Source: Patescibacteria group bacterium (GTDB taxonomy: Bacteria > Patescibacteria > Microgenomatia > Levybacterales > UBA12049). Taken from it: 6,625 bases of DNA. The stretch spans positions 1 through 6,625 of the forward strand of contig JAMCTK010000029.1 of NCBI GenBank assembly GCA_023381035.1, written 5' to 3'. This document shows, in pieces, positions 1-5,191 of this stretch. A program made the translations under genes and the position numbers. The stretch's first letter is position 1, and the number at the start of each line of letters is the position of its first letter. The notes beneath the pieces are model-generated. The model was given only the letters and a program-made list of their open reading frames with translations, made no database searches and was not told where the DNA came from.

Positions 1-95
1 TTTGGTTTAAAAATCCTGTTTGTTCTTCTTTTTGAATGGGACACATTGTGCCCATGCATTATTCCTTTTTTACAATTGTCACAAATCATTGCCAT
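1..95 (-). pseudogene. rpmB: truncated inverted copy of the 5' end of rpmB (ribosomal protein L28)
   Basis: Read on the - strand from 95 downward, this is ATG followed by the same 31 codons as the intact rpmB at 332-426, base for base, running off the window edge. It contains the first zinc-ligand pair (CDNC) but not the second. Complete identity, including synonymous positions and the upstream -10 region, argues against an old paralogue and for a very recent or artefactual copy. It is probably not a functional gene. Confidence 0.85.
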
Positions 96-121
96 AGTAC
101 GAATGTATTATATTAAAAACT

Positions 122-172
122 GAAGCAAAAGAAAAACTTACAGCTGCTGGCGCAACCGTTGAATTGAAATAG
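122..172 (+). CDS. rplL: C-terminal end of ribosomal protein L7/L12 (partial, 5' part missing)
   Basis: The frame ending at TAG (170-172) reads EAKEKLTAAGATVELK, a typical L7/L12 C-terminus (a helix followed by 'AGA.VEL/IK'). L7/L12 forms the ribosomal stalk that recruits translation GTPases. Only 16 codons are present because the inverted arm replaces everything upstream of about 122. rpmB follows on the same strand 159 bases later, so this is ribosomal-protein context. The identification rests on a short but characteristic tail; the rest of the gene should lie on an adjoining contig. In-frame codons further left (113-121) belong to the inverted arm and should not be read as rplL. Confidence 0.72.
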   Translation, partial: EAKEKLTAAGATVELK

Positions 173-273
173 TTGTCAGTTTTCTGTTTTCAGTTTCCGG
201 AGTTTATCTGTTACCAGTTTAAAAATCCAAACACAAACTGAAGGCTGATGAACAAACCGATAACTGACAACTA
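170..273. repeat. imperfect inverted intergenic structure between rplL and rpmB
   Basis: A perfect 12-base inverted pair (170-181 TAGTTGTCAGTT, 262-273 AACTGACAACTA) begins on the rplL stop codon. The sequence between is made of variants of one word: CAGTTTTCTG and CAGTTTCC in the first half, AAACTGAAGGCTGATG and GATAACTGACAAC in the second, that is, the same word in opposite orientation in the two halves. It could form a long stem and act as an rplL 3' end, but there is no clean T-run after it, so terminator function is only a possibility. It accounts for most of the 159-base gap between rplL and rpmB. Confidence 0.5.
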
Positions 274-291
274 GAAAGCTGATGACTTTTC

Positions 292-320
292 TTGTAATTA
301 GCTTCAGTTTTTAATATAAT
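292..320 (+). promoter_or_regulatory. sigma70-type promoter of rpmB, near-leaderless
   Basis: TTGTAA (292-297) and a consensus TATAAT (315-320) are separated by 17 bases. The rpmB ATG begins 11 bases after the -10 box, so the expected transcript would have a leader of only about 4-6 bases and no room for a Shine-Dalgarno sequence. The -10 box is duplicated in the inverted left arm (107-112), but the -35 box is not. Confidence 0.6.
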
Positions 321-331
321 ACATTCGTACT

Positions 332-565
332 ATGGCAATGATTTGTGACAATTGTAAAAAAGGAATAATGCATGGGCACAATGTGTCCCATTCAAAAAGA
401 AGAACAAACAGGATTTTTAAACCAAATCTTCAGTATACCCGTGTTATGGTTTTAGGCAAGTCTGTTAGAATGAGACTTTGCACAAAGTGCATTAAACTCT
501 ATAAGAAGAATGAAAAAGAATCTCAACGTATAAAAGAAGAAGCTTCTCAAGCAGCCATAGTGTAA
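332..565 (+). CDS. rpmB: 50S ribosomal protein L28, zinc-ribbon form
   Basis: A 77-residue basic protein of the large ribosomal subunit. It has the L28 layout: an N-terminal CDNC (Cys5, Cys8), a G-x-x-x-GHNVSHSKRRTNR stretch (residues 11-27), 'F.PNLQ' (29-34), a beta hairpin rich in basic residues (36-48), and a second CTKC pair (Cys50, Cys53). Four cysteines mean the zinc-binding (C+) form. Residues 54-70 form a charged, probably helical tail. The start at 332 fits the promoter and family N-terminus; an ATG two codons in would also be possible but is less usual. The gene follows rplL on the same strand and ends with TAA, convergent with fmt. Its first 31 codons are repeated inverted at 1-95. 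Confidence 0.95.
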   Translation: MAMICDNCKKGIMHGHNVSHSKRRTNRIFKPNLQYTRVMVLGKSVRMRLCTKCIKLYKKNEKESQRIKEEASQAAIV

Positions 566-700
566 AAATTTCTAATTGACCTAATTCCTAAATAATTCCC
601 AATTATTGTTTTATTAAGGCAAAATTTACAAACATAAACAAAATTTGAAATTAAAACATTAGAAATTGATTAAAAATTAGAAATTAGTAATTAGAAATTT
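566..700. repeat. AT-rich intergenic word repeats and 12-bp inverted pair between convergent rpmB and fmt
   Basis: The 118-base gap begins directly after the rpmB stop with AAATTTCTAATT (566-577) and is mirrored by AATTAGAAATTT (689-700). The second half (658-700) is four near-copies of the word 'TTAGAAATT'; the first half has degenerate copies in the opposite sense. The right-hand copies run through the fmt stop codon and supply its last codons (Ile-Ser-Asn-Tyr), so the repeat has encroached on the coding end. The arrangement, with inverted halves facing two converging genes, could make one bidirectional 3'-end structure. Confidence 0.5.
591..615 (+). terminator. possible weak terminator after rpmB
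   Basis: AATAATT (591-597), loop CCC, AATTATT (601-607), then GTTTTATT. A seven-pair stem made only of A-T pairs followed by a T-rich stretch, 26 bases after the rpmB stop. The stem is too weak for a confident intrinsic terminator. Confidence 0.25.
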
Positions 701-1517
701 GGAGTTTCAGAAGAAACTCTCTTGCTTCTTGTCCAAATCCATTCACAAAATCTTTGTAACTCATTGGTTTGCCACCCTCGACTTGAAGTTTATTTTCCGG
801 TAAAAGTTTAACTCTTCTTTTTTTACCGCCAAAATCATATTCTGTCCAAACACCCGGCCAAGAAAAATATGCTCTTACCATTCTATTTAAAATTTCCGGC
901 CCTGGAGGGTTATTTACATCAACAAATCCACTTTCACGTGTTACCTTTTTTGTAAAAGTTTCTTTAGTATGATCTTGAGGTTTTGCATTTATTTCGCTTC
1001 TTATTTCAAATTCTTGAAGAACTTTATCTGTCATCTCAGCACCCAATTTAAATAAATCTCTTTTCAAATCCTCCGCTGTTTCATTTCCTGTTAGTTCAAA
1101 TTCTTTCTGCGCCACAACTGGTCCGTGGTCAACTTTTTCATCCAGTTTTATTATTGTCGTTCCGGTTTTAGTTTCACCATTTAAAATTGTTTCCTGAATC
1201 GGGCTTGGACCTTTATACTTTGGCAATAGTGAGGGGTGAATATTTAAAATCCCAAGTTTAATTTTTTCAATCAAATCTTTTGGAATTATTGCACCAAATG
1301 ATGCAAGTACACCGACTTCCAGTTTCTTGCCCAAAATAAAGTCTATATCTTCCTGGCTTTTTAAATTTGAAATTAAATAGGGAAGTCCTGAATTTTTTAA
1401 ATAGTCTAGAAATTTTCCCTCACGTTCTGTGGTTACAACCAGGTTTAATCCATGCTTTTTAAGCACATCCACAATCGAGATTACATAATCACCAGAACCA
1501 AAAAAAATTATATTCAT
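684..1517 (-). CDS. fmt: methionyl-tRNA formyltransferase
   Basis: Transfers a formyl group from 10-formyl-tetrahydrofolate to Met-tRNA(fMet), making the bacterial initiator. The 277 residues show the N-terminal formyltransferase Rossmann domain (FFGSGDY, 5-11), the signature LNIHPSLLPKYKGPSPIQ (91-108) with catalytic Asn92 and His94, TGTTI..LDE (118-127), and Asp130 in DHGPVV, which completes the Asn-His-Asp set. The C-terminal tRNA-binding OB-fold starts near QDHTKETFTKKV (181-192). It is about 40 residues shorter than E. coli Fmt. About ten of these are missing from the loop after strand 2 (28-45: TTEREGKFLDYLKNSGLP), where the usual QPDRPAGRG segment that contacts the acceptor stem is absent. 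No good Shine-Dalgarno precedes the ATG. It lies 63 bases after the S23 gene and downstream of def. Confidence 0.95.
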   Translation of the reverse strand: MNIIFFGSGDYVISIVDVLKKHGLNLVVTTEREGKFLDYLKNSGLPYLISNLKSQEDIDFILGKKLEVGVLASFGAIIPKDLIEKIKLGILNIHPSLLPKYKGPSPIQETILNGETKTGTTIIKLDEKVDHGPVVAQKEFELTGNETAEDLKRDLFKLGAEMTDKVLQEFEIRSEINAKPQDHTKETFTKKVTRESGFVDVNNPPGPEILNRMVRAYFSWPGVWTEYDFGGKKRRVKLLPENKLQVEGGKPMSYKDFVNGFGQEAREFLLKLQISNY

Positions 1518-1580
1518 AATTTCTAAATCCTAAAATCTAAATGCTAAACAATTATTAAAATTCAATTTTTAAATTACAAG
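1518..1580 (-). repeat. AT-rich word repeats upstream of fmt
   Basis: On the - strand the gap between the S23 stop and the fmt start consists largely of tandem degenerate words: GTTTAGCATTTAGATTTTAG followed by GATTTAGAAATT, running straight into the ATG. No convincing -10/-35 pair or Shine-Dalgarno can be picked out because the words dominate the composition. Confidence 0.4.
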
Positions 1581-1946
1581 CTACTTTGATTTTTCTAGAA
1601 TTGCACCAAAGATCTTCATAAGTTCATTTGTTTCCTGCATAAGAGACTGCCTTTCTTTTTCTAATTGAAGACTTTCTCTAGTATCTAAAAGGTTAAGCCA
1701 GAATCTTGATTCTTTGGTTTCTTTTTTGCAAATTTTCACTCTTAAAACAAAATCTTTTTTGCTTAACGATTCATTTGCTTCTATGTAATTTGCGCCAACA
1801 GATCCAGATGATCTTACGAGTTGTTTTCCATCTTCAATATTTCCAACAGTTTTTGGCATTTTCTTTATAAAGTTTCTGCAGTCTTTAGCAAACTTAAGGC
1901 TTCTATCTTCAAGATCGTACTGTTTATTATTTATATTTTGTGTCAT
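1581..1946 (-). CDS. four-helix-bundle protein of the S23 / 23S rRNA intervening-sequence family
   Basis: A 121-residue, mostly helical, basic protein. The family hallmark is the central stretch LVRSSGSVGANYIEANESLS (43-62), followed by KKDFVLRVKICKKETKES (63-80) and RFWLNLL (81-87). It belongs with the small bundles first found encoded in insertions inside 23S rRNA genes (Pfam 23S_rRNA_IVP type, related in fold to the Avd protein of diversity-generating retroelements). The molecular role of free-standing members is not established; binding of nucleic acid is a reasonable inference from the basic surface. Here there is no rRNA, reverse transcriptase or template repeat nearby. The gene sits between def and fmt, 85 bases after def. 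It ends in TAG, has no Shine-Dalgarno, and its ATG directly abuts a perfect hairpin (1947-1966). Confidence 0.88.
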   Translation of the reverse strand: MTQNINNKQYDLEDRSLKFAKDCRNFIKKMPKTVGNIEDGKQLVRSSGSVGANYIEANESLSKKDFVLRVKICKKETKESRFWLNLLDTRESLQLEKERQSLMQETNELMKIFGAILEKSK

Positions 1947-1966
1947 TAAATACTGTTTAGTATTTA
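1947..1966 (-). promoter_or_regulatory. hairpin abutting the start codon of the S23 gene
   Basis: On the mRNA strand UAAAUACU, loop AAAC, AGUAUUUA, then AUG with no gap. The eight-pair stem is perfect and occupies exactly the positions where a ribosome-binding site would lie. It could reduce initiation, be a protein-binding operator, or be the scar or edge of an inserted unit. A-T-rich pairing makes it only moderately stable. Confidence 0.5.
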
Positions 1967-2031
1967 TTATTTAGGTATTAGAATTTTTACGGTTAATAAT
2001 ATATAATCAATAATCTATAATAAATAAATAG

Positions 2032-2583
2032 TTAGATTTTCATTTCTTCAAACTCATCCTCGCCTTCTGAATTTTTGAAGGATTTATAGATTTTTTGCTT
2101 TTGTTCAAGTACCCTTTTTGTAAAAAGCACTCCATTTAGATGATCCATTTCGTGCTGAATTATAGTCGCCGGAAAGCCGGTAAATTTTCTTCTGTGCTTC
2201 TTCCCCTTTTCATCATGATATTCTAAGGTAACTTCCCTTTTCCTTGAAACATTTCCCCAAATATTCGGAATGGAAAGACATCCTTCAAGGAGCTTTTTCT
2301 TGGTTTTCTTTGGTTTTTCTTTTATATTTTCTTCCTCAATTATTTGCGGATTAACAAAAACTTTTATTTCTGATTTTTCTGTCGGTTTTGTAATAAATAA
2401 TCTTAAAGGAAGCCCCACTTGAGGAGCAGCAAGACCAACTCCTACTGGATCAAAGGTTTCGTTCAACGTTTTTTTCATTCCATCAATAATATCCAAAAGT
2501 TTTTTATCAAACTTTTTGACTTCAACCGCTTTTTTAAGCAAAACACCATTATTTGTTGTAATAATTTTAAGTGTGTCAGCCAT
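2032..2583 (-). CDS. def: peptide deformylase
   Basis: A metal-dependent hydrolase that removes the formyl group from the N-terminal methionine of new proteins. All three family motifs are present: GVGLAAPQ (48-55), EGCLSIP (100-106) with metal ligand Cys102, and QHEMDHLNG (143-151) with ligands His144 and His148 and catalytic Glu145. Length (183) is normal. Residues 83-98 form a Lys/Glu-rich insert (EEENIKEKPKKTKKKL) just before motif 2, longer than in short type 1 enzymes, and the tail (165-183) is charged. The start MADTLKIIT fits the family and lies just behind a promoter. Together with fmt two genes downstream it forms the formyl-methionine cycle. Expected in the cytoplasm near the ribosome exit. 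Confidence 0.97.
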   Translation of the reverse strand: MADTLKIITTNNGVLLKKAVEVKKFDKKLLDIIDGMKKTLNETFDPVGVGLAAPQVGLPLRLFITKPTEKSEIKVFVNPQIIEEENIKEKPKKTKKKLLEGCLSIPNIWGNVSRKREVTLEYHDEKGKKHRRKFTGFPATIIQHEMDHLNGVLFTKRVLEQKQKIYKSFKNSEGEDEFEEMKI

Positions 2584-2591
2584 TGCAACTA

Positions 2592-2620
2592 ATTTTAATC
2601 TAAAATTGGTGATTTCGCAA
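2592..2620 (-). promoter_or_regulatory. candidate near-leaderless promoter of def
   Basis: On the - strand TTGCGA (2615-2620) and TAAAAT (2592-2597) are separated by 17 bases. Only 8 bases lie between the -10 box and the def ATG, so transcription would begin at or next to the start codon. No Shine-Dalgarno is present. The layout matches that of the rpmB promoter. Confidence 0.45.
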
Positions 2621-2642
2621 ATCTGGTGTAGATACCGGAAAG

Positions 2643-2707
2643 GTTTAGAGGTTAGGGTAAAGAAGCTAGTTTAGTAAGGAGGTTAGGTTATTGGTCACAC
2701 TCTAAAC
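2643..2707. repeat. inverted pair and CTAAAC-type words upstream of def
   Basis: GTTTAGAG (2643-2650) is the exact reverse complement of CTCTAAAC (2700-2707). Between them the - strand holds further variants of the same word (CCTAACCTCC, ACTAAACTAG, CCCTAACCTC). It fills most of the 133-base gap between the ligase/TPR gene and def; there is no obvious terminator with a T-run for the upstream gene. Confidence 0.35.
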
Positions 2708-2716
2708 TATTTTTTA

Positions 2717-4114
2717 TTATTTTATCGACTCAAGAAGTGTTTTTGAAGCAGCATCGCTTGAAATTTTATCCAAGATATAATTTAGCTGATATTTTGCTTC
2801 CGATTTTAATTCATCCGCTTTTTGCAAGTTTGCATTTTCTAATTGTTTTGCGTCCTGCACATAAAATAGGGCTAAGGCATAGCGTGCTTCAGTATAATTA
2901 GCTTTTAGCTCAACTGCTTTTTTAAGCACGTCAATCGCTTGATCCTCTTCCTTCATTTGATTTAGTAAAAGTGCCTCATTATAAAGAATTTTTGCGTCAG
3001 TCGGAGCAAGAATTGCTGCCTGTTTTATTGCGGTTAATGCCTCAGGCAGATAGATCTTATCAAGCTGCGAAAGTGTATACAAGGTTCTTGTTCTTGTCTT
3101 AAAATAAACGACATTGTTAGGATGATTCTTTACGACATAGTCACTCAAGGCTTTGGCTTCTTTAGCAAGTGCTGCAGCCTGTGTTGCTTGATTCTGTTGT
3201 GATAGCGCAACCGCAAGGGTTGCCATATTAACTGAAAGTTCATCCTTAAAAAGATCCTCATCTGGTCTTAAGCTCACTGCATTGGTAAGCGGAAGATATC
3301 CCTGTCCATATTCCCCGATTTTGTCATAATTGTACCCAAGTGCATAAGCCTTGTCTGCATTCCAGAAGTTAAAAAGTTGAAGCTGGAAATAAAGCATAAC
3401 AAGACCTATTATCACGATAAATGTTAATGCAAGAGCTGAGACCTTCCCTTGTTTTTCGGCAAAAGATTTTAGCTTTTTACTGTTTACAGCATTGCCATAC
3501 TCTAAATTGGATTTGCCTTTTGCAAAATTAAAAACTTTTTCTTTAAATACATCCGATCTTCCAATTAAACTATAGAACAACACTGGTATCAGGAAAAGAT
3601 ATAGATTTAGAATTACAACTGAAAATCCAAAAAAATCCGAAATAAGTATCGAGATAAATGAGGCAACTACTGCAATACCAAGGAAAAAACCTAAATCCTT
3701 TTCTTCTTTCTTAACTATTTCTTTTACTGCTTTGTATAAGAAGAGAAAAATAATTGAAAGGTAAGATAAAAGACCGAAAGCGCCTGTCGTTGCAAGATAA
3801 TTAAGATATTCGTTGTGCGCTTTGTTATAGAGATAGTCCCATTCTGAGACTAAGTTGTGCTCGGCTGGCCTAACCTGATAATAAGCATAGGCAAATGTTT
3901 CAACTCCAGATCCAAAGATCGGATTTCTTTTAAATATCTCAAGAGCGCCACGCCAAACAATGAGTCTTATGTCTCCAGAATCTGTAATCCCTCCAAACTC
4001 AAGTGACTGGGGAGGAGTATTTTGAGCTACTTTAATTTCTTGTTTGCTGAATTTTTTTACTATTTCTGGAAAAGTGAATTTATCTAATCTTGTAATTGGT
4101 TGGCCTATAAAAAT
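2717..4114 (-). pseudogene. 3' fragment of the O-antigen ligase-like gene (second half of Wzy_C domain, last membrane helices, TPR)
   Basis: In frame with the 5' fragment. No ATG, GTG or TTG codon exists in this frame between the TGA and GTG at 3581-3583, and that GTG (Val502 of the full protein) lies inside a membrane helix, so independent translation is improbable. Residues 325-500 carry the second half of the ligase domain; a hydrophobic segment at about 550-571 precedes the helical repeats. The clearest TPR unit is ALTAIKQAAILAPTDAKILY (about 683-702) plus the next unit through VELKANYTEARYALALFY (about 725-742). Ends with TAA at 2717-2719. Confidence 0.7.
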
Positions 4115-4130
4115 TCAGCAAACAAGAAAT
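4035..4130. repeat. perfect 22-bp inverted repeat inside the ligase gene, one arm containing the TGA
   Basis: Base x pairs with 8165-x for 4035-4056 against 4109-4130 with no mismatch, loop 52 bases; pairing ends at both edges. Read on the - strand, the 5' arm codes for LFLVC-stop-IF (hydrophobic helix) and the 3' arm for KKFSKQEI (polar loop). Two unrelated protein segments coding for exact reverse complements over 22 bases is not expected by chance, so at least part of one arm was probably copied from the other. Confidence 0.95.
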
Positions 4131-5086
4131 AAAGCGCTACTGGCCACTAAAATCTTGAAAGGCTTATTGTTAAAAATAGAAGAAAAAGAAATTTTGGCCT
4201 TTCGAAATTCGGAAAAAGCATAAATCCCGATAAAGAAAATAATTGAAGATGCAAATCCTAAAAATCCTGACTGTGACCTTGTAAATATAAGGTCAGAATA
4301 GAGTAAAAGCATAAAAACAAAAAATATAGAAGCAAAAGTCAACGTTTCTTTAGATAATTTCAGTCCCCAAAACGAAAAGCTTTTCTCGACCTTTCCTTTT
4401 GCTGAAAGTTTCTTTGTTTCGAAAGGCTTTGTCAGAAAATGAATCAAAAATGCAATTGTTATTGGAAGTAAGACGCTTACATAAGCCGCCATCCAGTTTG
4501 GTTGTCCGAGTGTTGAAAAAATTCTAACTTTCGGTTGAAAAGCATCAGTCCAGCACAAAACATCCAAAGACCCGCGGAACACAAGACAAGTTGGATCATA
4601 GCCGAAATGCGAGGGAAAGCCCCAGAGTGCTACAACAGCACCTGATAAAAGGCTTGCAATAATAAGTTTAAAACTAATTCTATCTTCTAATTTTTCCTCA
4701 TTAGTTGTAAGGTTGTTTACAAAAGCATAATAAAGGAAAATATAGGAAAAAATTGAAAGTAGGCCACCATTAAATCTTGAATAATAGCCCCAAGTCGACG
4801 TATGAATATCCAGGGAAAATATTGTTGATATAACCTGTGAGGCTAAAAATAAAAGAATTGGAATATCTAAAGGAGTTCGCTTTATGACAATTTTTCCTGA
4901 AGCCAGAATTTTTGCAATCCAGAAAAATCCGACAAAAAGAGTAAAAATATATACAGTCCACATTTTGTTGAACTCAAAAAGCTCAAAAGTTTTGGAAGAT
5001 ACCGCAAGAGGTACGAGAAAAAAGGTTAGATAAAAACAAGCCGCAATCGCTTTATCAATAAATTTGAGAAACTTACCCTTATCCAT
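4115..5086 (-). CDS. 5' fragment of the O-antigen ligase-like gene, ending at the premature TGA
   Basis: If UGA is a stop here, this 323-residue product is what would be made: eight or so membrane segments ending within the helix ILVASSALFLVC, without the periplasmic-loop histidine or the TPR tail, so it is very unlikely to be active. The start MDKGKFLKFIDKAIAA is typical for the family (short basic cytoplasmic end, then helix 1). No Shine-Dalgarno precedes the ATG. The helix continues naturally after the TGA (Ile-Phe-Ile-Gly-Gln-Pro-Ile). Confidence 0.75.
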   Translation of the reverse strand: MDKGKFLKFIDKAIAACFYLTFFLVPLAVSSKTFELFEFNKMWTVYIFTLFVGFFWIAKILASGKIVIKRTPLDIPILLFLASQVISTIFSLDIHTSTWGYYSRFNGGLLSIFSYIFLYYAFVNNLTTNEEKLEDRISFKLIIASLLSGAVVALWGFPSHFGYDPTCLVFRGSLDVLCWTDAFQPKVRIFSTLGQPNWMAAYVSVLLPITIAFLIHFLTKPFETKKLSAKGKVEKSFSFWGLKLSKETLTFASIFFVFMLLLYSDLIFTRSQSGFLGFASSIIFFIGIYAFSEFRKAKISFSSIFNNKPFKILVASSALFLVC

Positions 5087-5104
5087 AAAAATCCGTATTT
5101 TTAA

Positions 5105-5133
5105 AGTTTAACATATTGAAATAAGTGAGGCAA
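5105..5133 (-). promoter_or_regulatory. weak candidate promoter for the O-antigen ligase-like gene
   Basis: On the - strand TTGCCT (5128-5133) and TAAACT (5105-5110) with a 17-base spacer; the ATG follows 18 bases after the -10 box. Each box matches four of six consensus bases. It lies just beyond the hairpin after pyrE, where a new transcript would be expected to start. Confidence 0.28.
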
Positions 5134-5145
5134 GAAAGAAATTGT

Positions 5146-5182
5146 TGAGGGGCTTTTTACCATCCGGTAAAGGCGCCCCTCA
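5146..5182 (-). terminator. GC-rich hairpin after pyrE, probable transcription terminator
   Basis: GAGGGGC (5147-5153) pairs with GCCCCTC (5175-5181), and an inner stem TTTACC/GGTAAA (5156-5161/5166-5171) closes on the loop ATCC; a small asymmetric bulge separates them. It begins ten bases after the pyrE stop. On the - strand it is followed by AACAATTTCTTTCTTG, which is U-rich but not a clean U-run, so efficiency is uncertain. The GC-rich stem stands out against the AT-rich sequence to the left. Confidence 0.6.
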
Positions 5183-5191
5183 GGCCAAATA

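Larger units (their letters stand above)
1..426. repeat. 126-bp perfect inverted repeat (arms 1-126 and 301-426) around a 174-base spacer
   Basis: Base x pairs with base 427-x without a mismatch from 1/426 to 126/301; pairing fails at 127/300. The right arm holds the rpmB -10 box, start codon and first 31 codons; the left arm is the same sequence inverted. The spacer starts inside the end of rplL. The last five bases at the junction (GAAGC, 122-126) fit the rplL reading frame (Glu-Ala), so they look like the microhomology at which a template switch occurred. The left arm adds no new gene content and runs to the window edge, which is the usual look of a fold-back chimera from amplification or assembly. 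A genuine inverted duplication cannot be excluded from sequence alone. Confidence 0.95.
2717..5086 (-). pseudogene. O-antigen ligase / polymerase family membrane protein with C-terminal TPR domain, interrupted by one in-frame TGA
   Basis: One open frame of 790 codons, with a single TGA at codon 324 (4115-4117) and no frame change. The N-terminal part has about eight to nine hydrophobic segments, with GYYSRFNGG (100-108), STLGQPNWMAAY (191-202) and TRSQSGFLGF (269-278), the Wzy_C-family 'SRG..lG' site. After the TGA come IRLIVWRGALEIF (from about 374), GSGVETFAY (392-400), EHNLVSEW (from 409) and KAHNEYLNYLATTG (422-435, with the conserved His). Four more hydrophobic segments follow, the last at about 550-571, then a soluble region with TPR-like helices (577-745). 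Relatives join lipid-linked glycans or glycosylate surface proteins outside the membrane; the substrate here is unknown. Conserved motifs on both sides of the TGA suggest a very recent lesion, readthrough, or a sequence error. Confidence 0.85.

Noticed and set aside
566..700. CRISPR-like array in the rpmB-fmt spacer
   Set aside because: The repeated words are about 9 bases, degenerate and without spacers of uniform size; no cas gene is present.
1581..2031. Diversity-generating retroelement accessory gene (Avd)
   Set aside because: The fold family is related, but there is no reverse transcriptase, template repeat or variable-repeat target in the window, and the sequence signature is that of the S23 type.
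4057..4108. Invertible segment (phase variation) between the 22-bp inverted repeats
   Set aside because: Inversion between identical arms leaves both arms unchanged, so the TGA would remain in either orientation; no recombinase gene is nearby.
4056..4117. Selenocysteine codon with a SECIS hairpin
   Set aside because: The TGA is itself inside the stem and the loop is 52 bases, unlike a bacterial SECIS, and this protein family has no known selenocysteine position; the site falls in a membrane helix.
4770..4961. Open frame of 63 codons on the - strand inside the ligase gene
   Set aside because: Overlaps the ligase coding sequence in another frame and shows no family features; shadow frame.
2717..5086. 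Frameshift as cause of the split ligase gene, or two separate genes
   Set aside because: Both halves share exactly the same frame and no stop other than the TGA occurs between them; the only start codon in the 3' half before the TPR part (GTG 3581) lies within a membrane helix.
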